DNA from: Clostridiales bacterium UBA3678
Lineage (GTDB): Bacteria; Bacillota; Clostridia; TANB77; CAG-508
Length of the DNA: 64,000 nt
Assembly (NCBI GenBank): GCA_002372935.1
Contig: DFJF01000005.1
Coordinates: 1-64,000, forward strand
Direction: 5' to 3'
The translations under genes were made by a program, and so were the position numbers. The notes beneath the pieces are model-generated. The model saw nothing but the letters and a program-made list of their open reading frames with translations. It did no database searches and had not been told where the DNA came from. Below, one piece after another: positions 7,461 through 17,880 of this stretch (position 1 is the first letter of the stretch; each line of letters begins with the position of its first letter).

Positions 7461-8915
7461 TTAATCATTTCCAAATTTACTAACATATTTATCATGTAAT
7501 TTTCTTAATAACATATATAAATATTCGTCTTTTGTTTTTATTAAAATAGCAACATAAACAACTACTCCAACAACAACTTGAAGTACAATAGACCATATTC
7601 CAGTTGAAATTATTAGTTTTGTTAAATTACATGCTATAAACATAATAATTGAAGCAAATAAATATTTATTTGATAATTTCATTATTGATTTAAAATTCAC
7701 TTCATTTTTTAGTTGTCTAAATTGCATATAATCTACCACTACTTGAGAAAGAACTGTAGCAATACACGCACCAATAGATGTCCACAAACTAATAAATATA
7801 TAATTGAAAATAAAATTTACAATTACTCCAGCTCCTACTGATATTGTATATTCTTTTTGCCTTTTTGTAGGTAATAGATATTGATTTCCTAATACATTTG
7901 CAATTCCCATCAATAAAACTATGGGGCTAATAATTGACATTAATATAGCTGCTTTTTCATATCCTTTTCCAAAAAATACAGGTGTAAAAGCTTTTGCAAT
8001 ACTTATAACTCCAAACATCATTGGAAAACTTAATAAAAACACAAAACTAAATGATCTTTTCATATAATAATCTATTTGTTTCTTCTCTCCATTTGCAAAC
8101 ATATTTGCCATCCTTGGTATCATTACTGTACCAAGTGAGGTAACTACAGTTAGTAATAATCTTATTACTTTTTGGCTTTGCTCATAATATCCTGTTTCTG
8201 CCTTATTTTCTACCATTTTTCCAAGCATTGTTGTATCTAACATATTATATAACTTTAAAGTAACTTGTGGTATAAATAATAATATTATTGGCTTTATTTG
8301 ATGGGTAATATTTATTTTTGAGATTTTAACTCCCCTAAAGTATTTTGGTAAATAAAACCACAATGTTAAATTACCTATAAAATCTGCTACAGAATATATA
8401 TACATATATATTGTTAAGTCTTCTTGCTTTTTTACAAAAATAAATATTAATGCAACACTAATTGTTCTAACTAATATATTTCTTGTAACTGTTTTTTTAA
8501 ATTCTTCAAGTCCTTGAAAAAACCAGCTAATATCAAAAGCACAAGCAAGTATTTCAAACAATAGAATCTTGTAATACTTACTATAAACCCCTGACTTTAT
8601 AAAAAATATAAAGTAAATTATTGTAGATATTGAAATTGTAATAAACCTAAATAATACTAATTCTATAAATACTTGTTTTCTTTTTTGCTTTTTCTGTTGT
8701 GCATAAGCTATTTCCCTTTGTCCATAAAGTGATACTCCTAGTGACCCAAAAAGCACAAAATAGTTTACTATTGTATATGTATAACTATATATTCCTGTGC
8801 CATTAGCACCTAAGACTCTTGATAAATATGGTGTAGTAATTAATGGTAATATCAATATTAATATTTGGTAAGTCAAATTATATAAATAATTTTTGGTTAT
8901 ACTTTTTCTTGGCAT
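7461..8915 (-). CDS. polysaccharide flippase of the MOP (Wzx/MATE-like) superfamily
   Basis: About 484 residues with roughly 12-14 membrane helices. The N-terminus KNYLYNLTYQILILILPLITTPYLSRVLGANG is characteristic (read in two parts: KNYLYNLTYQILILILPL and ITTPYLSRVLGA) of Wzx-type flippases that move lipid-linked sugars across the membrane. No glycosyltransferases are nearby, so the substrate is unknown. The start is taken at the ATG following AGAAGG with good spacing, not at the upstream ATG of the longest frame. Confidence 0.85.
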   Translation of the reverse strand: MPRKSITKNYLYNLTYQILILILPLITTPYLSRVLGANGTGIYSYTYTIVNYFVLFGSLGVSLYGQREIAYAQQKKQKRKQVFIELVLFRFITISISTIIYFIFFIKSGVYSKYYKILLFEILACAFDISWFFQGLEEFKKTVTRNILVRTISVALIFIFVKKQEDLTIYMYIYSVADFIGNLTLWFYLPKYFRGVKISKINITHQIKPIILLFIPQVTLKLYNMLDTTMLGKMVENKAETGYYEQSQKVIRLLLTVVTSLGTVMIPRMANMFANGEKKQIDYYMKRSFSFVFLLSFPMMFGVISIAKAFTPVFFGKGYEKAAILMSIISPIVLLMGIANVLGNQYLLPTKRQKEYTISVGAGVIVNFIFNYIFISLWTSIGACIATVLSQVVVDYMQFRQLKNEVNFKSIMKLSNKYLFASIIMFIACNLTKLIISTGIWSIVLQVVVGVVVYVAILIKTKDEYLYMLLRKLHDKYVSKFGND

Positions 8916-8974
8916 TTTATTCATCCTTCTTACATTTTGATAGTATAGCAAAAAAAGCTTATTTTGTCAATTTT

Positions 8975-9820
8975 TTATCCTATTCTGGTAACTATCACTC
9001 TATCATTTTGACATAAGTCTTTTTTAGAATATGTTTCAACATACCTTTTTTTATTTTCAATAATTTTTTTTACATTTTCTTTTTGGTTATATCCTATTTC
9101 TACACAAATAAAACCAAGTCTATTTAAAAATTTATATCCATTTTCAAAAATTTTTCTATAAAATTCAAGTCCATCACTTCCACCATCTAAAGCAATCATA
9201 GGCTCATATTTTACATCTATTGGAAGATTTTTAATATCTTCTGTTGGAATATATGGTGGATTTGACACTATTATGTCGAATTTCATATCTTTTATTTTAT
9301 CAAATATATTTGACTCTTTAAATTCTATGTTATTTAGCACACCATTAAATTTAGCATTCTTTTTAGCTATTTCTAAAGCTTTTTTACTAATATCTGTTGC
9401 ATATATTTTTACATTTGGTACATATTTTGCAAGTGAAATTGCAATTGCACCACTTCCTGTACATAAATCTAGTATTGATGGATTTTCTATTTTCTTTGCA
9501 AGATCAATTACTTCTTCCACTAGAATTTCGGTGTCTGGCTGAGGAATAAGAACATCTTTGTTTACCAAAAAGTTTAGTTTCATAAATTCTTGAAGTCCTG
9601 TAATATATTGCAATGGTTCTCCTGATATAAGCCTTTTTATGTTTCTAGTATATTCATCTCTTTGACTTGATGTAACATTTTTATTATCATATATAATTAA
9701 ATATTCTTTTGTAACTTTTAATGTATATTGTAATAAAACTCTAGCTTTATTCTTAGGAGCATCTATATCTTCATTTTTTAACATTATTATTCCTTGATTT
9801 AATAGTTCTTTTATTGTCAT
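8975..9820 (-). CDS. prmC: peptide chain release factor N5-glutamine methyltransferase
   Basis: Methylates the GGQ glutamine of release factors. The 281-residue protein has the N-terminal helical domain (about 1-80) and the SAM-binding Rossmann domain with ILDLCTGSGAIAISLAKY (motif I) and the diagnostic NPPYIP (motif IV). PrmC is often next to prfA, which is not in this window. The ATG has only a weak ribosome site; a start is not obvious elsewhere. Confidence 0.93.
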   Translation of the reverse strand: MTIKELLNQGIIMLKNEDIDAPKNKARVLLQYTLKVTKEYLIIYDNKNVTSSQRDEYTRNIKRLISGEPLQYITGLQEFMKLNFLVNKDVLIPQPDTEILVEEVIDLAKKIENPSILDLCTGSGAIAISLAKYVPNVKIYATDISKKALEIAKKNAKFNGVLNNIEFKESNIFDKIKDMKFDIIVSNPPYIPTEDIKNLPIDVKYEPMIALDGGSDGLEFYRKIFENGYKFLNRLGFICVEIGYNQKENVKKIIENKKRYVETYSKKDLCQNDRVIVTRIG

Positions 9821-9910
9821 ATTTTTTTGTGTTAGCCATTCCTAAATTTAATGCTAAGCTAAACTCTCCTTTCTCTATTTTTATATTTTTCTAAATCTAT
9901 TTACTAATAG

Positions 9911-10660
9911 CTATTTTTTATATTTTTCTACATTTATGTCACCAAATAGTTCTTCTTGTGTTGTTAAAACTTTATTTCTTCTAGATAATTCTAAAAGTCC
10001 AGAAAAAGCTGTTACAACTTCATTTTTGCTATGATGTTTTAATGAAAATAATTTGTTAAAATTAAATTCTTTATGTTTTATTAATTCTCTAAACATGTCT
10101 TTAAGTTTACTAGCAATTGTGAAATTTTCTGTGATAGCTAATTTTTCTATATTTTTTGCATTTCTATTTATTTTATCTTCATTTCTTTTAATTACACTTA
10201 AATAAAATTTTGGAATAATATCTTCTTCATATTCTCCAACTATTTCTTGTTTTGGAAGTTTTATATTTTCCTGTTGTTTATATAACCTTTTTGAATATAT
10301 GTCAAAATTATCTCTTAATTTTTGAGTAATATCTTTATATTTTTTGTACTCTACTATTCTTCTTATAAGTTCTTCCTCTGTTATTTCTTCCTCTTCTTGT
10401 TTATTTTTTGGTAATAGATTTTTTGATTTTAAATAAAGGAGAGTTGATGCCATTATTAAAAATTCACTTTTAACTTCTAAATTTGCTGTCTCAATATTAT
10501 TTAAATATTTAATATATTGATCTGTTATTTCATTTAATTTTATGTCATATATATTCATTTTATTTTTTTCTATTAAAGTACATAAAAGATCTAATGGTCC
10601 TTCAAAATTTTCCAATTTTATTGCATATTTATTTGTTTGTAATGCTAAGATATTTGGCAT
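9911..10660 (-). CDS. scpA: segregation and condensation protein A
   Basis: Kleisin subunit that closes the SMC ring in chromosome compaction. The 249-residue protein has the N-terminal motif KLENFEGPLDLLCTLIEKN, the helical middle with STLLYLKSKNLLP, and the C-terminal winged-helix with VTAFSGLLELSRRNKV. ScpB, usually the next gene, is not present here; the downstream neighbour is prmC. The start is the ATG directly after a TTG, 3 to 6 bases from GGAGGG. Confidence 0.92.
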   Translation of the reverse strand: MPNILALQTNKYAIKLENFEGPLDLLCTLIEKNKMNIYDIKLNEITDQYIKYLNNIETANLEVKSEFLIMASTLLYLKSKNLLPKNKQEEEEITEEELIRRIVEYKKYKDITQKLRDNFDIYSKRLYKQQENIKLPKQEIVGEYEEDIIPKFYLSVIKRNEDKINRNAKNIEKLAITENFTIASKLKDMFRELIKHKEFNFNKLFSLKHHSKNEVVTAFSGLLELSRRNKVLTTQEELFGDINVEKYKK

Positions 10661-10696
10661 CAAAATCCCTCCTCTCTTATAAATATTTTTTTAAAA

Positions 10697-11143
10697 TTAG
10701 TTCTCAAACATTGCTTTATTTATATTTTCAATATTATATCCTTTTTTTAATAGATATTGTTTTATTTGGTCATTTTCCATATCTGTCTGTTTTTTTATTA
10801 TTAAATTCTTAGCTGAATTTATTTCATATTCATTTAATTCTTCTTTGTGTTCGTAAATATAGTCCTCCACTTGATTTTTGTTTAACCCTTTAGCTAAAAG
10901 CTTATATTTGACTTCTTTTATAGATAAATTTTTTAATATTTTAAAATTATTTATCATTTTTTCTATATATTCACTATCATCAAGATATTTAGCTTCTTTT
11001 AGATATTCTATTATGTCTTCTAACATAGATTCATCTATTATTCTTGAAAACTTATTTCTAACTTCTTGTTCTGTTCTTTTTTTATATACAATGTATTTCA
11101 TTACTTGCGTTTTTTTCTCATCAAATTCTTCTATAGAATACAT
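10697..11143 (-). CDS. recX: RecX regulatory protein
   Basis: Modulator of RecA filaments, 148 residues, with three-helix repeats: RTEQEVRNKFSR, then MLEDIIEYLKEAKYLDDSEY, then SIKEVKYKLLAKGLNKNQV, and a C-terminal QIKQYLLKKGYNIENI. It lies 18 bases downstream of recA and is surely cotranscribed with it. It is short compared with Bacillus RecX (about 260) but similar to many RecX proteins. Confidence 0.85.
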   Translation of the reverse strand: MYSIEEFDEKKTQVMKYIVYKKRTEQEVRNKFSRIIDESMLEDIIEYLKEAKYLDDSEYIEKMINNFKILKNLSIKEVKYKLLAKGLNKNQVEDYIYEHKEELNEYEINSAKNLIIKKQTDMENDQIKQYLLKKGYNIENINKAMFEN

Positions 11144-11161
11144 TTTTAACCTCTAAAAATT

Positions 11162-12223
11162 TTAATTTTCTTCTTCTTCTTCATCATCTTTTCCTGCAGC
11201 AGGTAATTCTTCTCCTAGGCTGTCTTCAAATGCTTTTGCAGCATTTCCTCTGACTTTCTTTTCTATTTCATCTAGCAATTCTGGATTATTTTGTAAATAT
11301 TTTTTAACATTTTCTCTTCCTTGACCAATTCTGTTTCCATTATAGCTAAACCATGAACCGCTCTTATCTATTATGTCCATATTAACAGCCATATCAAATA
11401 TATTTCCTACTTTTGATATTCCTTCTCCATACATAATATCAAATTCAGCCTCTCTAAATGGTGGAGCGACTTTATTTTTTACAACTTTTACTCTTGCTCT
11501 ATTTCCTATTACATTTCCATCTTGCTTAATATTTTCTATCCTTCTAATATCTAGTCTTACAGATGCATAAAATTTTAATGCTCTACCACCTGTCGTAGTT
11601 TCAGGATTTCCAAACATAACCCCAATTTTTTCTCTTAATTGGTTAATAAATATAATAACTGTTTTTGTTCTATTTACAGCTCCTGCTAATTTTCTTAAGG
11701 CTTGTGACATAAGTCTTGCTTGAAGCCCCATATGAGAATCTCCCATATCACCATCAATTTCTGCTTTTGGAACTAAAGCTGCAACTGAGTCTACAACTAC
11801 TACATCTAGTGCACCACTTCTAACTAAGCTTTCTGTAATTTCTAATGCTTGCTCTCCTGTGTCTGGTTGAGATACGATTAACTCATCTATATTAACTCCC
11901 AATCTTCTTGCATAAACCGGATCTAAAGCATGTTCTGCATCAATAAAAGCTGCTTCTCCTCCAAGCTTTTGTGCTTCTGCTATTACATGAAGTGCAAGAG
12001 TTGTTTTACCTGATGATTCAGGTCCATAAATTTCAATAATTCTTCCTCTTGGCAATCCTCCTATTCCTAGAGCCATATCTAAACTTAAAGATCCTGTAGA
12101 TATTGCCTCTATCTCCATTGCTTTATATTCTCCTAATTTCATTACTGATCCTTTTCCAAATTGTTTTTCAATTTGACTTAATGCTACATCTAATGCTTTC
12201 TTTCTCTCTGAATTTTCTGCCAT
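11162..12223 (-). CDS. recA: recombinase RecA
   Basis: ATP-dependent strand-exchange protein for homologous recombination and the SOS response. 353 residues with Walker [11 protein letters not shown], the DNA-binding loops, [16 protein letters not shown] (Walker B), and [15 protein letters not shown]. The acidic tail EEEEEN is typical. The start is the ATG 8 bases after AGGAGG (the longest frame begins at an upstream TTG). A consensus promoter lies just upstream. No canonical GAAC-N4-GTTC LexA box was seen near it. Confidence 0.98.
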   Translation of the reverse strand: MAENSERKKALDVALSQIEKQFGKGSVMKLGEYKAMEIEAISTGSLSLDMALGIGGLPRGRIIEIYGPESSGKTTLALHVIAEAQKLGGEAAFIDAEHALDPVYARRLGVNIDELIVSQPDTGEQALEITESLVRSGALDVVVVDSVAALVPKAEIDGDMGDSHMGLQARLMSQALRKLAGAVNRTKTVIIFINQLREKIGVMFGNPETTTGGRALKFYASVRLDIRRIENIKQDGNVIGNRARVKVVKNKVAPPFREAEFDIMYGEGISKVGNIFDMAVNMDIIDKSGSWFSYNGNRIGQGRENVKKYLQNNPELLDEIEKKVRGNAAKAFEDSLGEELPAAGKDDEEEEEN

Positions 12224-12296
12224 TTTCAATCCTCCTTAAATTTATGTATTGACTTTTTCGCCAATATCTATATAAAACTTTTGTTTGTATATTTGT

Positions 12297-12324
12297 ATTA
12301 TACACCAAACATTTATTTTGTCAA
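12297..12324 (-). promoter_or_regulatory. consensus promoter of recA-recX
   Basis: Minus strand: -35 TTGACA (12324-12319), 16-base spacer, -10 TATAAT (12302-12297). A perfect match to both consensus hexamers. Confidence 0.85.
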
Positions 12325-12341
12325 TAGTATTTTTATATTTT

Positions 12342-13946
12342 TTAGTTTGTATACCAATTTTTAATATTAAAAAATAAATTGTACCATTGTGATTTTATGT
12401 CTCCATTTAAATATGAATTTGTAATAACATATATTTTATTTCTTCCAATTCCTATATATGGAACTTGATCATCATAAATTTCATATAAACGTTGATATTT
12501 ATTCTTTAGTTCATCCTCAGATGTAATATTTTTTACATCATTAATTATTTCTTTAGCCTCTGAATTGTTAAAATTAGCAAGGTTTCTATCTGCAAAATAT
12601 GTTGATAAATCTGGAGAAATAGAATTTGTTATTTCTGTTAAAATCATATCATAATTTTTATTTTTAAGATAATTGTTATAATTTTCTTTTGATGCTACTA
12701 TTATATCTATAATTATTCCCTGTTGAGCTAATGTATTTTTAATATATTCCGCTACTCCAATTCTATTTGAATCAGCTCTAACTACTAGATTAAGCTCTAA
12801 TCTTGTTGTTTTATAATTTATTGTCTTTTGCCATATTTTACTTCTAAGCCTCCAGCCAGATTCATTTAAATATTTCTCCATACTACCCAAATTAAAGTAA
12901 TTATCATTTGAATCATCTACGAGATAACTATTTTTAGTTAGTGGAAAATTTGCAGTAAAATATGTGCCTTTATATTCATTTGATGCTATTTCATTTTTAT
13001 TTATTGCTGCTCTTATAGCCCTTCTAACATTTGCATCTGATAATATTCCATTTTGTGTATTTAAAGCAATAAATGAAAATTGTCTTCCCTCTATTTCATT
13101 AACATTATAACCAATTTTTCCAATGTATTGTTCAAAATTACTATTTTTTGTAGAAATTAAATCTATTCCACCTAATTTAAATGCATTATATAGTTCTGCT
13201 ACTGTAGAATAGAAATTAATTGTTATCTTATTAATTATAGAATTATCATTTTCTTTATTCCACCAATTTTCATTTTTTGTTAGAATTATTGAATTACCAT
13301 TTGTTTCTGAAATATAAAATCTTCCTGTTGTTATTGGTGCATCATTTTTATCTGTATTCCAAAAATTATCATTACCATAATAATGGCTACTAAGTATTGG
13401 AAAATTAAGATAATATTCATAAAATGGTATCTCTTTTGATAATATAATTCTTATTGTAGTATTATCTATAATATCAACCTCTTGTAAATATTTAACATTT
13501 TCTAGGTAAACCGCATCTTTTGCTTCTTCACTTCTTAATAATTTATCTATTGTATACTGGACATCACTACTTGAAAAGAAAGTACCATCTGTCCATTTTA
13601 CTCCAGTTCTGAGTTTAATAATATATGTCTTATTGTCTGTAGTTTCCCATTCTTTTGCAAGACATGGTTCTGCCCTTCCGTCTTCTGTAATATTTACTAA
13701 TGGTTCATAAATTAATTTTGTAATATCTTGTACATCCTTGTTTTTTGTAATTATTGGATTTATAGTATCAAAGTTAGAAATTGCAAGTGTAAGTGATGTA
13801 CCTTTTTGTTTCATATCTACAACAGATGCATTATCTGTTGTATTACCGTTTTTATCTTTTTTGTTTGAATTTACTTTATATATTGCAAAACCCATAATAA
13901 TTACAATAAATACAAAAAATAAAAATCCAAAAATATTGTTTTTCAT
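12342..13946 (-). CDS. family 5 extracellular solute-binding protein with an N-terminal membrane anchor
   Basis: 534 residues resembling oligopeptide-binding proteins (OppA/DppA type): NFDTINPIITKNKDVQDI, LAKEWETTDNKTYIIKLRTGVKWTDG (the WTDG signature region), GRFYISETNGNSIIL and NVRRAIRAAINKNEI. The N-terminus has a hydrophobic helix (about residues 5-23) with no lipobox cysteine, so it is anchored by a transmembrane segment and not as a lipoprotein. No ABC permease or ATPase genes are adjacent. It may feed a distant transporter or serve as a sensor or scaffold. It sits between spoVS and recA, in the same direction as both. Confidence 0.85.
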   Translation of the reverse strand: MKNNIFGFLFFVFIVIIMGFAIYKVNSNKKDKNGNTTDNASVVDMKQKGTSLTLAISNFDTINPIITKNKDVQDITKLIYEPLVNITEDGRAEPCLAKEWETTDNKTYIIKLRTGVKWTDGTFFSSSDVQYTIDKLLRSEEAKDAVYLENVKYLQEVDIIDNTTIRIILSKEIPFYEYYLNFPILSSHYYGNDNFWNTDKNDAPITTGRFYISETNGNSIILTKNENWWNKENDNSIINKITINFYSTVAELYNAFKLGGIDLISTKNSNFEQYIGKIGYNVNEIEGRQFSFIALNTQNGILSDANVRRAIRAAINKNEIASNEYKGTYFTANFPLTKNSYLVDDSNDNYFNLGSMEKYLNESGWRLRSKIWQKTINYKTTRLELNLVVRADSNRIGVAEYIKNTLAQQGIIIDIIVASKENYNNYLKNKNYDMILTEITNSISPDLSTYFADRNLANFNNSEAKEIINDVKNITSEDELKNKYQRLYEIYDDQVPYIGIGRNKIYVITNSYLNGDIKSQWYNLFFNIKNWYTN

Positions 13947-14015
13947 AATTACCTCATTTCATTATATATACTACATTATTTTCCAAATTTTATCAAGTGA
14001 TTTTTATAAATTAAT

Positions 14016-14041
14016 TAAAAAAAGAGCACAAATTAGTGCCC
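14016..14041 (-). terminator. intrinsic terminator after spoVS
   Basis: Minus strand: GGGCAC (14041-14036), 6-base loop, GTGCTC (14029-14024) with one G-U pair, then a T run over 14023-14017. Confidence 0.75.
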
Positions 14042-14063
14042 CCCAAAAATATTTAAAATTTAT

Positions 14064-14327
14064 TTATTTTCTTGATTCCACAATAAGTTTTATCCCTGTT
14101 CTGTCTTCCCCCTCTACTTCAACTTCTGCAAATGCAGGAATACAAACTAAATCTACACCAGATGGTGCTACAAAACCTCTTGCTATAGCTACTGCTTTCA
14201 CTGCTTGATTTAGGGCTCCAGCTCCAATTGCTTGCATTTCAGCCCTTTGTGATTCTTTTACCAAACCAGCAATAGCCCCAGCTACTGAGTTTGGATTTGA
14301 TTTAGATGAAATTTTTAAAATTTCCAT
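14064..14327 (-). CDS. spoVS: stage V sporulation protein S
   Basis: 87 residues, a near-perfect match in length and sequence to the SpoVS family: MEILKISSKSNPNSVAGAIA, EMQAIGAGALNQAVKAVAIA and VCIPAFAEVEV. SpoVS is an Alba-like small protein needed for normal septation and coat assembly in sporulating Bacillota, but homologues also occur in non-sporulating bacteria, so on its own it does not prove sporulation. It has its own promoter and terminator and a strong AGGAGG site. Confidence 0.95.
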   Translation of the reverse strand: MEILKISSKSNPNSVAGAIAGLVKESQRAEMQAIGAGALNQAVKAVAIARGFVAPSGVDLVCIPAFAEVEVEGEDRTGIKLIVESRK

Positions 14328-14377
14328 TCTCTTTTGCCTCCTATAATTTTATTTTTTGTTGCAACTTTTATAATGTT

Positions 14378-14406
14378 ATTTTAACTCAATTAAAATTATT
14401 TGTCTA
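14378..14406 (-). promoter_or_regulatory. promoter of spoVS
   Basis: Minus strand: -35 TAGACA (14406-14401), 17-base spacer, -10 TAAAAT (14383-14378). This reads as a sigma-A-type promoter; I did not see a clear sigma-H pattern. Confidence 0.55.
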
Positions 14407-14475
14407 TAGTTTTTTGGAAATTTTTTCCATTTTTCATCGCAAAATTCGACATTTTTCTTTTTATTAAAATCAACT

Positions 14476-15246
14476 CTATCTTGTAATTCTTTCAATATCC
14501 ATAACTGTATTTGTTTCATCATTTATTTTAAATACACATCCATTAAGCATTGTTTCACCTGTTGCTACTCTATATTTTTCTGGAAGCGCAGTTAAAAATC
14601 TTTTTAAAGCAGCCTCTTTATCCATTCCAAGTACAGAATTCTTAGGTCCTGTCATTCCTATATCTGTTATATAAGCTGTTCCTTTTTCCAATATTTTTTC
14701 ATCAGCTGTTTGAACATGTGTATGTGTTCCAAAAACAATTGTAGCTTTTCCATCTAAAAAATATCCCATAGCTTCTTTTTCTGCAGTTGCTTCTGCATGA
14801 AAATCTAAAACTATAATATCAACTTCTTTTTTTATTTTATCTATAACTTTTTGTATCTGTATAAATGGATTTTCAGTCTGCACATTGATTTCTGCTCTTC
14901 CCATTGCATTTATTACAGCTATTTTTTTATTATTACATTCAAAAATATTATGTCCCTTACCACAAACTCCTTCTGGATAATTTAATGGTCTTAAAATTTT
15001 AGGATCATCTATAAATGTAAAAATTTCTTTTTTTCCCCATGTATGATTTCCCATTGTAATACAATCTGCTCCTGCCAAAATTATATCATCAAAATTTTTT
15101 TTAGTTATACCCATTCCTTCTGCTGCATTTTCTCCATTTACAATACAAAAATCTATGTTATATTTTGCCTTAATATCTTTTAATTCACTTTTCAACTTAT
15201 TAACACCAGAATTTCCAACAATGTCTCCTACTGCCAAAATGTTCAT
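14476..15246 (-). CDS. ymdB: YmdB-family metallophosphoesterase (2',3'-cyclic nucleotide phosphodiesterase)
   Basis: 256 residues. The metal ligands are in NILAVGDIVGNSG, VNGENAAEG, MGNHTWGKKEI, LDFHAEATAEKEAMG and VFGTHTHVQTADE. In Bacillus YmdB is a phosphodiesterase that influences biofilm and RNase expression. It usually lies near rny. Here rny is not visible, and it lies downstream of the CmpB-type membrane gene by 34 bases in the same direction. Confidence 0.9.
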   Translation of the reverse strand: MNILAVGDIVGNSGVNKLKSELKDIKAKYNIDFCIVNGENAAEGMGITKKNFDDIILAGADCITMGNHTWGKKEIFTFIDDPKILRPLNYPEGVCGKGHNIFECNNKKIAVINAMGRAEINVQTENPFIQIQKVIDKIKKEVDIIVLDFHAEATAEKEAMGYFLDGKATIVFGTHTHVQTADEKILEKGTAYITDIGMTGPKNSVLGMDKEAALKRFLTALPEKYRVATGETMLNGCVFKINDETNTVMDIERITR

Positions 15247-15280
15247 CTAATCAATCCTTTCTAAAATTCTATTATAAACC

Positions 15281-16228
15281 TTACTTCAATTTCATACCTT
15301 TAAAAGTAGTTTTAATATTCTTCTTCCCTTTATATACATTTATTCTTAATTTTCTTTTGCCCTGTCTTATTGAATTTTTTATTTCTTCGGTTTTCTCAGA
15401 CATTGCATCTTTTGCATCATTCATTTTTCCTGTTACAGCGTCTTTTGCACCACTCACTTTTTCTGTTACAGCATCCTTTGCGTCATTAACTTTTTCTGCA
15501 ACAACATCTCTTGCCTCATTTGTGGCATCTTCTATTTTCGTTTTAATCTCTTTCATTTTTATTTTTATAGATTCTAATCTCGGATAAGCATTAATAATTC
15601 TTCTATGTAAAAATGACTTTTCAGAGAATATCTCTCTAACCATTTTAGAAATTTCCTCAGTATTATCTGATTTATTTGATTTATTAACTTCCTTATTTAT
15701 TCCTCTAAGTCCATAAACAATAATGAATGATATTATTGTATCTAATGTATATATTATGAAAAATACTAAACTAATAATATGTAATGTATTAACTGGCACT
15801 CTATCTAAAAAATTATTGCAAAATGGGTAAACCCAATATATCAAAATTACTCCTAAGACTCCAAAACCAATAAGATTTCTTAAGCAAATTCTTCCTTTTA
15901 TATTAAATTTTCTATTTGAATAATCCCACCATCTTGCTTTAAAAACCTTTTCCATTATCCAACTTGTAAAATACTCTAATATGCCACATACTAGCATTGC
16001 CATAAAAAATAATAAAATTAGGTTAAAATTAAAATCTTTTAATGTAATAATAATTGATAATGCTCCCCAACCATAGATTGGACAATATGGTCCTATTAAA
16101 AATCCTCTATTGACTAATTTTTTATTTTGGATGGATACTAGAATTGTTTCCATTATCCATCCTGCACAAGAAAACATCATAAAAAAGATTATATATCTAT
16201 CTAACATTTGAATATCTAAGTTTAGCAT
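15281..16228 (-). CDS. CmpB-type putative ABC-transporter permease family membrane protein with repetitive tail
   Basis: 315 residues. The N-terminal 190 residues have about five membrane helices and the family signature FSCAGWIMETILVSIQN followed by RGFLIGPYCPIYGWGAL (putative ABC_trans_CmpB family). The cytoplasmic tail (about 225-300) is an amphipathic repeat, with units such as EKVNDAKDAVT, EKVSGAKDAVT and GKMNDAKDAMS, of 11 residues each, like LEA/YtxH-type stress proteins. The transport function has not been demonstrated for the family. Same direction as pyrG and 16 bases after it. Confidence 0.8.
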   Translation of the reverse strand: MLNLDIQMLDRYIIFFMMFSCAGWIMETILVSIQNKKLVNRGFLIGPYCPIYGWGALSIIITLKDFNFNLILLFFMAMLVCGILEYFTSWIMEKVFKARWWDYSNRKFNIKGRICLRNLIGFGVLGVILIYWVYPFCNNFLDRVPVNTLHIISLVFFIIYTLDTIISFIIVYGLRGINKEVNKSNKSDNTEEISKMVREIFSEKSFLHRRIINAYPRLESIKIKMKEIKTKIEDATNEARDVVAEKVNDAKDAVTEKVSGAKDAVTGKMNDAKDAMSEKTEEIKNSIRQGKRKLRINVYKGKKNIKTTFKGMKLK

Positions 16229-16243
16229 TTATGCCTCCCAAAA

Positions 16244-17860
16244 TCAATTTTTTTCTTTATTTTTCTTTGCCGCTTCTACGAGTCCAACAAATAATGGTGC
16301 TGGTCTATTTGGTCTAGATTTAAGTTCTGGATGAAATTGTGAAGCTATAAAATATGGATGATTTTTTTCAATTTCTACTATTTCCACTAAATTTCCATCT
16401 GGAGATGTTCCAGAACATATTAATCCAGCATTTTCCAATCTCTCTTTATAATCATTATTATATTCATATCTATGTCTGTGTCTTTCATCTATTTTTTCAG
16501 CATTATAAACTCTTGATGCAATACTTCCTGGTTTTAATATACATGGATAGCTTCCAAGTCTCATTGTGCCACCCTTTTTTTCTACATTTTTTTGATTTTC
16601 CATAATATGTATTACTGGATTCTTTGTAGTTTCACTAAATTCTGCTGAATTTGCATCTTTAATTCCAAGTACATTTCTTGCAAATTCCACAACAGCCATC
16701 TGCATTCCAAGACATATTCCTAAAAATGGAATATTATTTTCTCTTGCATATTTTATTGTTTCTATTTTTCCTTCTATTCCTCTATTTCCAAAACCTCCAG
16801 GAACAATAATTCCATTTAATCCCTTTAATTTTTTTTCTGTAGTATCTTGTGTTATTGTTTCACTATCAATTAATTCTATATCAACATTTACATTATTTTC
16901 AAAACCAGCATGATTTAAGCTTTCTATAACAGAAATATAAGAATCTTCAAGCCTTACATATTTTCCAACAATTGCAATTTTTACTCTATCTTCTTTTTTT
17001 GTATTTCTAATCTTTTGAATCATTTTATCCCATTCTTCATTATCTGGTACATAATTGTCAAGTTTTAGATGATTACATACTTCTCTTCCTAGGCCTTCTT
17101 TTTCTAGCATTAATGGTACAGCATACAAACAATCTGCAGTTAAATTTTGTATAACACTGGTTTTTCTAACATTGCAAAATAATGCCAATTTTTCTCTAAC
17201 ATTATCTGGTATTTCAATTTCACTTCTACATACTAATATATCTGGCTTAATTCCTAAACTTTGCAACTCTTTTACAGAATGTTGTGTAGGTTTAGATTTT
17301 ATTTCATTTGATCCTGAAATATATGGAAGTAATGTTACATGAACATATAATACATCTTCTGGATTTTTTTCTAATCCTACTTGTCTAATTGCTTCTATTA
17401 TTGATATTCCTTCTATATCTCCTATAGTTCCACCAACTTCAGTAATTACAATATCTGTATCTGTATTGTCAAAACTATAAATTTTTTCTTTTATTTCATT
17501 TGTAACATGTGGGATTACTTGTACAGTTTTTCCTAAATAGTCTCCTCTTCTTTCTTTTTCTATTACATTTGAATAAACTTTTCCCATTGTTACACTTGAA
17601 TTTCTTGTTAAATTTTCATCTATAAATCTCTCATAATGACCTAAATCTAGGTCTGTTTCTGCTCCATCATCTGTTACAAAAACCTCTCCGTGTTCATAAG
17701 GGCTCATTGTCCCTGGATCAACATTTAAATATGGGTCAAACTTTTGAATTGTTACTTTATATCCTCTATTTTTAAGCAATCTTCCAAGTGATGCAGCAGT
17801 TATTCCTTTTCCTAATCCAGAAACAACTCCTCCTGTTACAAAAATATACTTTGTATTCAT
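16244..17860 (-). CDS. pyrG: CTP synthase
   Basis: Makes CTP from UTP with glutamine-derived ammonia, 538 residues as usual. The N-terminal synthetase domain begins [19 protein letters not shown]; the C-terminal class I glutaminase has [11 protein letters not shown], the nucleophile in FLGICLGMQ, and the His-Glu pair in [12 protein letters not shown]. It follows valS by 20 bases on the same strand. I see no obvious attenuator with a run of C/G residues upstream, as is known for Bacillus pyrG. Confidence 0.97.
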   Translation of the reverse strand: MNTKYIFVTGGVVSGLGKGITAASLGRLLKNRGYKVTIQKFDPYLNVDPGTMSPYEHGEVFVTDDGAETDLDLGHYERFIDENLTRNSSVTMGKVYSNVIEKERRGDYLGKTVQVIPHVTNEIKEKIYSFDNTDTDIVITEVGGTIGDIEGISIIEAIRQVGLEKNPEDVLYVHVTLLPYISGSNEIKSKPTQHSVKELQSLGIKPDILVCRSEIEIPDNVREKLALFCNVRKTSVIQNLTADCLYAVPLMLEKEGLGREVCNHLKLDNYVPDNEEWDKMIQKIRNTKKEDRVKIAIVGKYVRLEDSYISVIESLNHAGFENNVNVDIELIDSETITQDTTEKKLKGLNGIIVPGGFGNRGIEGKIETIKYARENNIPFLGICLGMQMAVVEFARNVLGIKDANSAEFSETTKNPVIHIMENQKNVEKKGGTMRLGSYPCILKPGSIASRVYNAEKIDERHRHRYEYNNDYKERLENAGLICSGTSPDGNLVEIVEIEKNHPYFIASQFHPELKSRPNRPAPLFVGLVEAAKKNKEKN

Positions 17861-17880
17861 GTTTTACTTCCTTTCTTATA

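Noticed and set aside
12224..12341. LexA/SOS box at recA
   Set aside because: No GAAC-N4-GTTC or close variant is present in the promoter region on either strand.
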